Of a stretch of 64,000 nt of DNA, positions 1 to 10,932 are shown piece after piece (the first letter of the stretch is position 1; each line of letters begins with the position of its first letter). Source of the DNA: Sphagnum compactum (lineage: Eukaryota; Bryophyta; Sphagnopsida; Sphagnales); assembly GCA_965153455.1 (NCBI GenBank), contig OZ234493.1, positions 36,632,213 through 36,696,212 of the forward strand, given 5' to 3'. A model generated the notes under the pieces. That model was given only the letters and a program-made list of their open reading frames with translations. It was not told where the DNA came from and did not search any database. The position numbers were made by a program, and so were the translations under genes.

Positions 1-1404
1 CTATCCAACCGCGCAGATTTGTAGAAGGTTGTAATTGTTTATCCAGAAATTGATGTACCTCTAGGTGTATTAGAAAGAACTTGAATCAAGTTACATGGTA
101 CCTCCTCCCCCCAACACTAAAAGTGAAGTGTAGAGTGTTGAAGATAGGCAAGTGTACTTGGTCGTGGTGACATGTAGTCGCATCGCCAGAATTGCAAGCT
201 GATTGAATCAATGCTAGTGTTGTGTACATTTGAAAAAGTACACAGGTTACCAACAACCATGTAAGGGAGTTCAAGTCCATGCCTCTCCCCAGTAGAGCGT
301 TACGCTCCAATCTAGTCACCTTAATGTGACTAGTAGTGCCAATTTGGAACCCCATAGCCCTTTCTCTTTCTTCTGGGCTTGGTTCATCCCAAGCGGTTCA
401 AGCATGACGATACACTATGCCTGGTCCATCTTCCTAAAAGGCGTGTGTTCCTAGGAAGGAGACAAATGTGGGCCAAGCATTTATTGGTTTTCCTATTGTG
501 TTAATAGGAAACCAAGGAGGTTTCTTTTGTGTTGTAATTGGTTGGCAGGAGCTTTGATCATCCAATATGTGAGAAACTTACAGGTTGGGGTCTCTGATGG
601 TGTATCTCAAAGCCAACTGCAGAACTGAGAATGGTGCAAAGTTGGTCCACCAGTTGCGCAGCTAGTGCGCATAGGAACCACATTGTGCCGCATCAAGTAG
701 GAGCGGCTCTCCAAGGTAATGCTTGACTAGCATGTAGTGTTCCTGGACTTTCTGCCTCTCGTCAAGCTGATAAGGGGTGTTCTCAATTACATAACCAAGT
801 GTAGGAGAAATGGATTGAGCCTAGATGATCAATCAAACCATGTCCATGAAGAGACCGGATCTTGTATCACTCAAGCCTTTTCTGCTAAAACCCTAAATCC
901 AACTGCTGAAAATCCTTGACACTCTCAACTTGAAATGATGAGGTCCACGGGGCCAAGTAATTCCATATGCTTCTTCTGAATTAGTTGTAGGTTAGAAGGC
1001 AAGAAAGTGAAACTGGCCTTCCATGCGGTGGTTGCAAACTATTGTAGAAATCTGGATGTGAGCTCCATCATTCTTGATGCCGCCATTTGCCTTACAATAG
1101 GATCAATGTCTACATAGAAATACCTCCGAACCACCATCCTTGACTGTAGTAGGGCTTCGAGACCTGTACCGATACCACCAAAAAGTTCAAGTAATATAAT
1201 CCCCTCCTTAGGCAGTGTCTAAGTGATTAGTTGACGAAATACTGGCTTAATTGGTTCGCCATGGCTCTCCATGTTTTCAAAACTAAACAGAGTTTTAACC
1301 ACGGGCTTATGGGCTGCTTCGAATCTCTATAAAACCTCTGGTCCATGTTGAATGTCAATAGGAACCACCCTCAAGCTTTCAGTAGCTTGGGTGTAAGTTG
1401 TTTC
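1..1404 (-). pseudogene. C5 cytosine-DNA methyltransferase module of element A polyprotein
   Basis: The minus strand from 1404 downward encodes a linker (TQATESLRVVPIDIQHGP) and then C5-methyltransferase motifs in canonical order. Motif I is LELFGGIGTGLEALL (about 1195-1150), followed by FYVDIDPI. Motif IV carries the catalytic Cys as ECQGFSA (904-924; Glu where Pro is usual). Motif VI is VIENTPYQL (about 768-790), motif VIII-like is LLLDAAQCGSYAH (about 700-655), and motif X-like is RAMGFQIGTT..LERNALLGRGMD (about 360-280). A functional copy would methylate DNA cytosine. This one has at least eight in-frame stops and a frameshift near 870. It is in frame with the upstream protease once element B is removed, so it belongs to the retroelement and is not a host gene. 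Confidence 0.75.
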
Positions 1405-2044
1405 CTTTTTTAAGCACCCACAAGCTCCTTAATAGACTCAAATGTGAGTCTAAACTGAAAACAGCAGAAGAGCAAAGAGTCGAGGCACGCTCCCTGGCTT
1501 GCAACTCTTTGGGGGGGTAGAGGGCTGTGAGCCATGGATTATAATACCACAAATTGTTAAGCTTTAGTTCCATATTTTTCCTTAGTATTAATGATTTGAA
1601 TCCTGATAAACCTCCAAATAATAATCATTAGGAGTTGGATTAGCCTTTGGATATTTCAGCGTAGAAGACTTTTTTGTTTAAATTGATGCAAGGTTTAGTT
1701 AGTTTTAGGACCTAGTAAACCTTTTTAAGGGCATTATCCTTTTATGTTGTAGAGAAAATAAAAGGGATGTAGAATTAGATGTGATTTATTAATATATTTG
1801 GAATACAAGCCCATAACTAACAATAGCATTTCGCCATGACAATATTAAGTTAGCTTGTAAAATAATCTTCAGGCACGAATGATGTACTGGAAAGATTTCT
1901 AAGATGTATTCCTAATACATCTTTATTTAGTTTTCACTTCTATCAGACGCTTAGATAAAATCAAAATCAAACTTAAGTATTAACATTTCCACCTGAGTGG
2001 CCTAAGGTGAATTAAAACTTAGTAAACAACTTTAAGGGAATAGA

Positions 2045-2473
2045 TCACAATTGCAAAAACTCCAGAATGCGACGAATGGTGCGAGCTAGGTATTCGGCTC
2101 AATGCTCCATGGAAAGGGGGTTAATTAGGCCTCGTAACCAACGATAATGGCCATCACCGGGAACCCAAGTTCGACAATGAAGACGAACATCGTCGTCTTC
2201 ACATTAACACTCTTCAAACCTTTCTAGCGCGGTTCCTCGAGCAGGAACAAATTCTAAATAAATTGCTAAGGCATGTGGGTTAGGAGATAATCAACGATCC
2301 CATGCCGAACGATCGACTCGAGTGCGCACCACTCTTCTGGATGGTTCTTCTTCGTGCGACCGTTGAGAGACATTCACCTCAAGCGCTACTTCATCAAGCG
2401 ATGCTTCTTCAAGCTCTTCCTTGTCTATTGGTGCAACTGGAGGATTCGAAGGCATAGCGACCTCATCCGCTAT
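2045..2473 (-). pseudogene. Broken copy of the element C reading frame
   Basis: This corresponds codon for codon to the frame at 44018-44431 in copy 2 (conserved VVRTRVDRS, SPNPHALAIYLEFVPARG, LHCRTWVPGDGHYRWL). The start codon is ATA instead of ATG, stops interrupt it in at least three places, and it has a short insertion after the LEEA stretch. I do not recognise the protein family. Confidence 0.6.
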
Positions 2474-3349
2474 GACTAAATTATCACATGCATTAACAAA
2501 AACAAAGGGTAGTAGAAATAATGTGGTACTTGCGTTCAGAAAGGGTCGAGGCCTTTTTATTTAACAAATTAGGGTAGGCGTAAAGTGTGGGAGTGACGGC
2601 GGAACCTCATGAAAACTTGAACATCCTGTATCTAATGGATTCATCGAACCCTAATTTCGATGGTGGATCTAGGAGTATGTGGGGGGTTTTTGTGATGCAA
2701 ATTTTAATTCCAATGTACTATGTACTACATAGTTAATTAGTGCATGGAAGAAAAAATAAGTAAGGGATATCAAAAGAGTAAATGGTACGTGGGGATGTTA
2801 CTTCAACCATTGAATTGATTTAGTCAAGTAAGGACTCAAGGATGTTTACTTGTTACTACCGATAAATTGTCCTAGTAGTTAGTTACTTGAAATAATTAGG
2901 ATGAAGAAGTAGGATGTGAGGGTCAACGGACGGAAAGGATAAGGATCAAGCTCAAGAACCTCATCAAAATATCCAAGATAAGGGGAAGGATGAGTCCTCT
3001 AATCCCATTAGTCATGAGGATTATCATCCTATTCGATTGCAGGATGGAATATTTTTTGTGTCTCATTGGGCCCAAGAATTTTCATCCTAAAATCAATTGG
3101 AGGGCAAATTATTCTCAATTCTCATTGGTTCTTAAAGGATGAGGAGGCCATTGATTGAAGGGAAGGATTTCGAAGCTTCCATTGGTAAAGGGGAACAAAT
3201 TCAAGGAAGGTCGTGAAGGCTTACCAAGGGAAAGAGGAGTATCTTGGGTTGAGAAAAGGAGAAGGGAAAAAAATGAATGTGTGACGAAAAGATTAGTTTT
3301 TATGTGTGGAAAGGTGTTGTTCATGAAAAGGATGTGTGCAAGAAATAAG

Positions 3350-3945
3350 CATGGAAGGATTTCCATGACAAAGCCTTTGGAGTTTTGTTTCAAATAGTTG
3401 TTCCTCCCAAATCCAATGTTGGATTTTTGCCAAACTTAAAACAGTTCTTGTTTAGGAGGTGTAAGAGATCCTGTCCAAATTTCAGCATCATCGGGTTTCA
3501 TGTGAGGGAGCTACACTTGCCGGAAGTTGAGGGTGTTTGTAATGGAGTTCATGGAAGGATTTCCATGACAAAGCCTTATGAGTTTTATTTCAAATAGCTG
3601 TTCCTCTCAAATTCACCGTTGGATTTGTGTTAAACTTCACAAAAAAAAATTTTAAGAAGTGTAAAAGGTTCCCTCCAAATTTCAGCATCATCGAGTTTGG
3701 TGTGAGGGAATTATACTTGCCGAAAGTAGAGGGTGTTTGTAGTGGAGTTCATGGAAGGATTTCCATGACAAAGCCTCTGGAGTTTTATTTCAAATAGTTG
3801 TTCCTCACAAATCCACCGTTGGATTTGTGTCAAACTAAAAATAGTTCTTGTGTAAGAGATATAAAAGTTTCTCTCCAAATTTTAGCATTATCGGGTTTGC
3901 TGTAAGGGAGCTACACTTGCCGGAAGTAGACGGGGTTGAATTTGT
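3350..3945 (-). repeat. 200-bp tandem repeat, about three units, in element C copy 1
   Basis: The phrase CATGGAAGGATTTCCATGAC recurs at 3350, 3550 and 3750, exactly 200 bp apart, followed each time by a related sequence ending near GGAAGTAGAGG. The third unit decays into the flank near 3945. Copy 2 of element C has about two units (roughly 42700-43105), so copy number differs between insertions. Confidence 0.8.
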
Positions 3946-4378
3946 CTGTCTTTTCTTCAATCTAAGCAAGTGATGTTTAGTCCCAAGGCTTAACTCTTGA
4001 TTAAAAAAAAAAAAACTTATAAGATTTTGTAACATAACTCCTTTTAGAGTAGTCTTTTCAAAAATCCAATGCATGTTAAATTAGGAAGTTGTATGTAGAT
4101 GTTATGACAAATGGAACAAAAAGGGTTCAACCATCAAGCGTGACATTGAATGAACATCAACATAATGCCCTTCATATTCCATCATGGTGAGTTACGATTC
4201 TCCCATAATGTCTTTATATCTTCCAAGTGGACACAACGCATTAGATTTTTAGTGAGCTTCATTGCATTACCTTAAACCACCATACTTGTTAGATTACAAC
4301 TACATAGTAGTTCCACTTTCAAGCGGGTTTTGTGAGTGCAAATTTCTATATGTTGAAGGTGTGCAAGAATTCCTCACA

Positions 4379-5455
4379 AGGGGCGTGTTGGAGTTCCGAG
4401 GTGCGACTAGGAAGAATGATAAGCACTTAATCCACTCACACGGATCTGCACAAAACCAAACAACAAGTCAATTAGTGCTTAGTCGGGGCACTTTTGGTGC
4501 TAAAATGAGCCATGGGCAAACTCGGACTCACAAGACTCACCTCGGCCCGGACTTGGGGGAAGCCACCACCTTCCCCCTTATAGTATATTTTGTGCCGCTC
4601 CACGAGGCCCACATTCAAATGGCATTTTGTCCCAGGATTCCCGCGACTTTGGGGCCCCATAACTTTGTGTGAAGATGTTTAATTGAGATGAGGTCTAAAG
4701 CAAAGTTGTAGCCCTTGTTGACGATATGTCGCACGCCACCTGCGTGCAAGTAAATCGTGTCAGTTTCCGACTTTTAGTGGTCGGGAGTCAAACTGTCACT
4801 TTGATTCCCGGCCTTTCTTTTGGCCATGACTTGTGTTTCAGATATCTAAATGTGACGCGCTCCCAAGTTCCTAGCTAGACCCAAGATGGGTCTAAGTTAC
4901 TCAAATAACAGAAATGTGAGGAACTCGAGGCACGCTCCCAACCTTCAGCACTTAAAGGGGTAGAGGGGCGTGTTGAAGCTCCGGGATGGGACTAGGAAGA
5001 GTGACAAGCTTTAGTTACTTACTTGAACCTGCATCAAACCAACCAACAAGTTGGTTAGTTCACTTTCTGGAACACCTTTAGTGCTACAACAAGCCATGCG
5101 CAATTCTGGAGTCACAAGACCCACCACGGCCCGGACTCGGGAAAAGCCACCACCTTCCCCCCTATAGTATTCTCTGTGCCTCTCCGCGGCACCCACGCCC
5201 GAATGGCTTTTTATCCCGGGACTCCCAAGGAGGAGTCCCGAAATTGTCCCGGTTTGGACTTCCGGGACTTTGCGAGGTCACAACTCCTTCCTCAGACCTC
5301 CAATTGGGATGAGGTCTGAAGCAAACTTGTAGCTCTCCTTGAGAGTTTTCCAACGTGTGTTGCACTCCACTTGCATGCATCGGGGTCGGGTCGATTCACG
5401 ACTTTTAGTGGTCGGGAGTCAAACTGCCAGTTTGATTCCCGGCCCTTCTTTTTGC
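4379..5455 (-). repeat. Tandem promoter modules in element B
   Basis: About 629 bp separates two related modules. Each starts at a GGCCGGGAATCAAA motif (near 5445 and 4815), passes a segment matching GACTCCCGACCACTAAAA, and contains a TATA-like box in the context ACTATAAGGGGGAAGG (near 5168-5155 and 4592-4577). Each ends near AACACGCCCCT. The solo copy at 49.5-50.4 kb carries the module once. The second module is truncated by element C. Confidence 0.6.
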
Positions 5456-5945
5456 CATAACTTGTGCTGATGATGTTCAAGTGGCCCATGCGAGCCCATT
5501 TTTGACATCTACACTTTGATAGCTTTCCAATAATATAAAGAACACTCTAATGCAAGGTCTTTTGACCCCTGCAATTGAAACTGAAGTTTTGGGAGTCTCG
5601 GAGGACTTCCAAGTCCCCATTTCGGGAGTGTGAGTCTCATCCTCACACTCTCTCAAAGTAGGGTTGCGACAAAATGGGTCACATGAGCCCATTTTAGACA
5701 TCTACGTTTCAATAGCTTTTCAATGGTATAAAGATTTCTTCAATCCATTAGGTTTTCACCCCTGCAATCGCTTTTTGAAGATTTGGGAGTCCATTGGGAC
5801 TCCAACTCCCCAAAGTGGGAGTTCCCTTGGGAGTGTGAGGGTACATTCCCTCACACTTTCCTTCACTCCAAGGCTTCGTCTTGGCCCACTACATTGCAAC
5901 CCCTTGCCTTGGTTGCGAGCTCAAGGTTAGAGTTGTGACACTCTT

Positions 5946-6691
5946 CATCTCTCTCTATCCACTTGTGGTTAAATTGTTGGATGTAGGAAATGGTGAGCCA
6001 TAGGACTAGGGTTCCCATGTAAATCAAGGGGTATGTATCCCAAGTGGTGGCCATCAGTCTAGCAATCCACTCGATAATACGCATGCTCAAACTTGTTGTC
6101 AATTGTGATACATGGTGGAAACAGGGCCTCTTACCCAATGAACACATCGTAACTGGTGGCATTGGTGACTAAACATCTAACCTGTAGGCAAAGCTCTTGA
6201 TATGTACCTTCATTGAAGTTAAGTGCAATCAAATTCAAGTTCTCCCCAAGTACCTCCTCTACGTTTCCACTAGCGATGCGAATTTGCCACATAGATTTTT
6301 TTAGTCTGGAATCGAGCATGCCCATCTTCTTGGCGAATTGAACTCCAAAAATCACTGGTTGGGCACCTGTATTAAGAAGTACCACTCTGGGTGTATGTCC
6401 TCCCACCTGGATTACTAACTTAGTATTGTCGATAATGGCAACTCCGATGGCGATGGAAGTTCTCTCACTAGGCACCACCTTCGAAAATGGGTGAAAGACT
6501 TTGTGGAGAGAATGGTTATCCACAATGCCTTTGTTGAGTAACAAATCCACAAGTGAGGTGTTCTTAGTTCCCTTCTGATATGTGAATGTAAAATCAGAGG
6601 TAGGAGAGCCTACTAGTTTAGCCATGCTAGAACTAGTGACCAGATTATGAACGCCATCTACAACACATGAGCCAATCAAGTGTCTCTCCAA
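5946..6691 (-). pseudogene. Retroviral-type aspartic protease region of element A
   Basis: The open frame 6691-6131 ends in a recognisable retropepsin: the active-site region reads VVLLNTGAQPVIFG, followed by a flap-like region and the C-terminal NATSYDVFIG. The family motif is D-[ST]-G-A. Here the catalytic aspartate codon (6371-6373) is AAT, Asn, a single G-to-A change that should abolish activity. The frame then shifts and continues to 5946 (TISYIQQFNHKW..RDEE), where element B begins. The protease would process the Gag-Pol polyprotein. It lies directly between gag and the methyltransferase module. Confidence 0.7.
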
Positions 6692-7399
6692 GGTGTTGGA
6701 TGGGACCCTTGTAGCATGTGGATCAGGGATTGGTAGAGGACTTCATGTAGTGTTCAGAGTATCCTTTAATACTGCAATTATATCCCTGGTGCTTAGCTTC
6801 AAATCTTGAAAACTAAACAAAGGTGTACTCACAAGCTTTTGCGCCACTTCACGCATTTGAAGTTGGCACTCATAAGCTGATCAGTGAAAAATTGTGTGTT
6901 TTCCTGATGTACATGTACCCCTGGGATACGAGAATTTGATGCCCTAGCAGCTTGTGGTGTAGTAGTCTCCTCCCCCGTCGCCAACAAGGTGCGTTTTTTT
7001 TCCGTGTTGAAAGGACGAAAAGATTATGACATGACTGTTCGAGCTCTTCTAGCCCTGGTAATAGGACTTGAACCAGATGCGAGTCCATTAATCTGAATTA
7101 CCTGCCCAGTGACAGAAACTATGGGTGCCACACTAGCTTCTTGTGCCGCGAAGTAAGAAGGGTAAAAAGAAGTGGCAAATTCTGGTGTGAGACTAGAATT
7201 GTGTGCATTGGAAAGAACATACTCCCAACCATGGCATCGTGTGAGAGGCCATGGAATGACTTAGGAGGTCCCTCCCATGATCATGAACCCTGTACATGTT
7301 GGGCATGAGTAGCTGGTTGGGAAGACTTGCCTTTTAGATTAGCAAGTTCGGCCCTTAATGATTCGAGTTCATTTTGCAGAGTTTGAACTTGAGCGACAT

Positions 7400-8833
7400 G
7401 GGCTTGAAGCACATCCCTCTTGTCAGCATTGTGCTCCTTTTTCTTAACATTCTTTTTGGAATTACCCTTGGTGGGGAAAGCCTAAGTGTAAGGCTGAGGT
7501 GCCTTGGCTTTTGGTTGAAGGGTAGTGGAAGATGCTGGCAGATTTTGCCGTGGTAATTGGGGTTGCTTTCATTTCAAGAACATGAGAAAACAAAGAGCTT
7601 GCTGATGTCCCTCTTTCCCACAATAATCATAACAGAGATCCTCGGAACGAATGTTGCACTCATTAGCTTTGTGGGCAAGATTGCCACAATAGTTCCAAGA
7701 AAGTGGGATGGGTGCAACCGAGTGCACCGCTTTAGCCCTTGAAGAAGAATGTGATGATCTGGTTGGCGCAGCTGGTGAAGGCTGAGGCTATGAATGTGAT
7801 GGAGGCCTCATAGTACTGGCCTCATAATGTGCATGAGCCAGTTCTAGCTTTTCAGAAATGTTGTACACATCCAGCAAAGTGTACGAATTTCCAAATTTTG
7901 CAAAACCTACGCATGGAGTGTTGGAGTACCTTCCAACAAAGGAAAATACTGATGGGCAACTTCCAGGTCTGTGATGCTATGAGTATCCTCTTTGAGCTTG
8001 AAAAGCCTCCTATAGAGCATCTTGAGGGTTTCATCCTTCTGCCGAGAGAAGGTGACGAACTGCAGAATTTTTTTAGAACTCTTAATCGGAACTTCCAGCT
8101 TAAAAACTCGAAAGAATTCCTCCACTGGATCAACAAAAGTTGGTGGATCGATGGTGGGAGGAATGTTTGCGGTAGCAGTAATGAGTTGTTGAGGAGAAAG
8201 GTTTACTGAAGTAGGTACCATGATGTGCAATGGTAGCTTATAGTGCAGCTTGAGAGGCGGTGGTGATGGCTGTGGCATAAGTTGGATTGCGGATCTGGAT
8301 GACACCCAAAATTCTTGGAAAATGTTGTTTGTAGACATCTAATGCATCATAGTGCACATAACGGGCCAATTTTTGAATGCGAACACCTCGTTGTAATTAA
8401 CGCCATACTTGAGCTCCAGTTCACAAACCACAGTTGAAAAAGTTGCCTTGAATTCCATCAAAGAAATGGTACCTCACCTTTCGATGAACTTTTCAATTCT
8501 CCCAGAGGAACTGCTAACCTCCATGGTGTATGTGGGTGTAAAGGTAATGGTTTTCAGCGAAATATATGGTGATGGTCTGAAAGTTGATGCAGCAGCAGGC
8601 ATAGCCCACTGATTAACCCCTCCAAATGAACTTTAATGTACGATTCATGTAGTGTAACTTGAACTTGAATTCCTGGTACGAGTTGCACTGGATGACGGTG
8701 GCGCTATAGATGCTTCATGGTACTGTTGTAAAGATCGTGAGCTCAAAGAAATCGGTTCAAATGATTGTGTGTTGCTTCAAAGCTCACACCTAGGCTGTGG
8801 CTGAACAGTAGTGCTCTCATCATTCGAGGACAT
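7400..8833 (-). pseudogene. gag region of element A with two CCHC zinc knuckles
   Basis: Translation can be followed from the ATG at 8831-8833 (MSSNDEST) to about 7400. It crosses in-frame stops, for example where a tryptophan is expected just before the internal ATG at 8338. The stretch at 8338-7907 contains a gag-like segment (RQKDETLKMLYRRLFKL, DLEVAHQYFPLLEG). Two nucleocapsid zinc knuckles follow. The one at 7694-7656 reads NYCGNLAHKANEC and has lost its first Cys; the second, at 7634-7590, reads CGKEGHQQALC. Gag would form the virus-like particle and bind RNA. The stops make it non-functional. Confidence 0.65.
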
Positions 8834-9420
8834 GGTGTTCTCGCATGCCGCAAAATTTTGTAGCAATACAGAGCACTAGCTACAAAATTCTAACACAACA
8901 TACGGTTTGAAGAATACGGTGCATCGATAGGGATGAACGGTGATGGCCGGACGTCGGTGGACGAATGTTGGTGGAGGAACATCTATGGACAGACGTCGGT
9001 CAACGAAAGGGGTTGGACAGACAAAACGAAATGGACGGATGTTGACAGAACTGTGACGAACGTTGGACGGAACGGATCGAACCGAAACGGACTTGACCGA
9101 ATCGGCCAGATTGGATCAAAACAAAACTGACCAAACCGAAATGGACCTGACCAAAATGGAACAAACCTGAACGGACTGGAAAAGACCTAATCGGACCAGA
9201 AAGGACCTAACTGGATCGAAAAGGACCTGACCGAATCGGAACGGACCTGACAAGACCGGACCGGAACAAAGTCGACTTGACCAGAGCGAAACGGAACGGA
9301 CGAAATCAGCGAAACGGAACGGATCAGACCAGACCGGAGCAAAACAGAATGGACCGGACCAAACCGGAATGGACTTTTATACCCTTTTATACATGAACGG
9401 ACTTGGCCTTTTATACAACC
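8834..9420. repeat. Degenerate GGACCxGAxCGGAA minisatellite
   Basis: From about 8935 to 9390 the plus strand is a run of short degenerate words such as GGACCTGACC, AAACGGAACGGA and GACCGGACC, with spacing near 10-20 bp and no long intact unit. It sits just upstream of the gag start of element A and may lie in that element's 5' leader or LTR. No gene is seen. The open frames here are low-complexity readings of the repeat. Confidence 0.6.
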
Positions 9421-10229
9421 GTCAACAAGCTGAAACCCTAAACAAGCCATAACCCTAAAACACCTAATAGCATAAAATAACCTAAGAACGTACATTAACC
9501 CTTAAAGGCATGATTGGCATGCCCGTAACCAACCGTCATGTATGAGGCCATGCATACGGGCATGACACATCCTTTGGAGTTGTAAGCATACCTAATAATA
9601 GGAAGCAGAAAGGAAACATGGATATCATCAGTAAAAATTACAAGTACTATGATGTTAGGTTCTTGTCTTGATAGGAAACTTGAAGTATCAAGGAACTAAA
9701 ATCAAGAACCATCAATCTTGGCATATAGATCCAAGGAACCAGAAAGGAAGCAACCAACTTACCATATAAATGTAAGGAAACAGAAACAGCACAACCTACT
9801 TACCATAGTAATGTAAGGAAATAGAAAGGAAGCAACCTGGTTAACACAAAATTGTAAGGAATCAAAAATAACAACTTATTGTATGTCCTTGTACAAAATG
9901 TAAGGAAACAAAAAGGAAGTAACATGTACTAGTTAAACAACATTTTGATCATTGATGCTACTTAAAGAACTCAAAGTAAAGTTGGGATTGCTAGGAATCA
10001 AGACATAATTAATCTGTATTAACAATTTTAACAATTTTATAATCACATTTATGTCCAAAAATCTATGACTACTAATACCACAACTAATAGTTTTAATTTA
10101 TGCACATACTAGGAACCAAAGGTACAAGAGACCATGATCTACTACTGAATTCAAATAACATGTAATCATGGATTGCATCACATACTTGAAACTCCAAGAG
10201 AAGGTGGGTTGCATGGGACTCCCAAGATT
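9421..10229. other. Non-coding, short decayed tandem repeat
   Basis: No gene seen. Between about 9730 and 9930 a unit of 40-60 bp containing TAAGGAAACAGAAAGGAAGC recurs about four times with spacers that mention CTTACCATA. The rest is AT-rich. Confidence 0.4.
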
Positions 10230-10932
10230 TTCAAGCAAGGCGCCTTTTTACAACATCCTTCATGTTGGGACTCACTCACGTATTGTTTGTCCAAAACTTG
10301 ACAACTGCATTGCATATCTCAAAGTACAAAGCGTCCTTACTTTTAGCCTTCCCATAGAAAGCCCAAATAACTTTATTCATTTGGGATTCAAAAGACAATC
10401 TCCTCTCCATACCTTGTTTGAAGTTTTTTCGATGAATTCCTATGAGTGCATTAGTATGGCGAATGTTACGAACGGAATCAAAAGCCACCATAGGAATGAT
10501 AACATTCCGAACACGCTGGTCATTGTTAGAGTGGTTACCTTTAATAAATTGCCATCCTTTGGAAAAGTTGTTGAGTGTGTTGTGTACATTTTCCAAATTA
10601 GAAGATTTTGGTAGTACATCTTTCCAGATTGGGTGTTTCAAAATCTTCAAAAGTAGCAACCTTTGGAACTCAAGGCCTTTAGCTGCAATTTGATGGAACC
10701 ATTCCATTGCTAACAAATTTGCATATCTACTAGCTGAGCTATTTAAGTTCACATATGTGTTGACCTTAGGAGCAAGTTCATTAACAATGGCCACTGCATT
10801 TCCCACTATAGATTTTTGACACTCTTTGCACCTCCTTTGCCTTTGCTTCTAGGCTTCTTTTCTTGCAACATTAGCTTCTAAATGGGCTTGTGTACCCTGG
10901 CCATCTTGTGGTTTGCTTACACTATGTACCAT
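10230..10932 (-). pseudogene. Unrecognised repeat-derived coding remnant
   Basis: An open stretch of 176 codons (10806-10276) extends in frame up to an ATG at 10932 across one TAG, and down past another TAG to about 10230. The protein has no family I can name. It includes SSASRYANLLAMEWFHQIAA, then HPIWKDVLP, NLENVHNTLNNFSKGW, and NKVIWAFYGKAKSKDALYF before KFWTNNT. The isolated stops in otherwise coding-like sequence fit a decayed member of a repeated family. Function is unknown. Confidence 0.45.

Larger units (their letters stand above)
1526..4378 (-). mobile_element. Element C, copy 1: TGTGAG..CTCACA element nested in B
   Basis: In minus orientation it runs from TGTGAGGAATTCTTGC (4378) to ATCCATGGCTCACA (1526), 2853 bp. 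The flanking 5-mers are CCCCT and GCCCT. The termini form a 6-bp inverted repeat, TGTGAG/CTCACA. Copy 2 on the other strand at 42288-44949 matches along its whole length and has a perfect duplication. Inside are a 200-bp tandem array and a broken reading frame of about 140 codons. It behaves like a very long solo LTR or an LTR-like non-autonomous retroelement. Confidence 0.75.
1410..5940 (-). mobile_element. Element B: LTR-type element inserted in element A
   Basis: In minus orientation the insert begins TGTCACAACTCTAACC at 5940 and ends GGTGCTTAA at 1410. Flanks are AAGAG (5945-5941) and AAAAG (1409-1405), a 5-bp target duplication with one change. The same ends, with intact TG..CA and a perfect GGAGT duplication, are seen in the solo copy at 49506-50392, which supports the boundaries. 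Element C (1526-4378) is nested inside it. No gene is recognisable; it looks like a solo LTR with a duplicated promoter module. Confidence 0.75.
1..8833 (-). mobile_element. Element A: decayed Ty3/gypsy-like retroelement with a cytosine methyltransferase domain
   Basis: Reading from high to low coordinates, one frame can be followed with many stops: a gag start at 8833, gag to about 7700, two CCHC zinc knuckles (7694-7590), a retroviral-type protease (about 6450-6140), a linker, then a C5 DNA methyltransferase (about 1240-230). The linker is interrupted by element B (1410-5940). When B and one copy of its 5-bp target duplication are removed, the frame runs through without a shift. Reverse transcriptase and integrase are not inside the window and are expected beyond coordinate 1, as are the LTRs. 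Most stops look like C-to-T or G-to-A changes. The copy is therefore a pseudoelement. Confidence 0.75.

Noticed and set aside
86-355. Stand-alone 89-codon gene
   Set aside because: It is the C-terminal motif X region of the retroelement methyltransferase.
3350-3945. CRISPR-like array
   Set aside because: Only three 200-bp units without unique spacers, inside a plant LTR element.
4262-4672. 136-codon plus-strand frame
   Set aside because: It reads antisense through the element B/C junction, and a related antisense frame recurs at each promoter module.
9187-9495. Arg/Ser/Val-rich minus-strand frame
   Set aside because: A product of the GGACC minisatellite.
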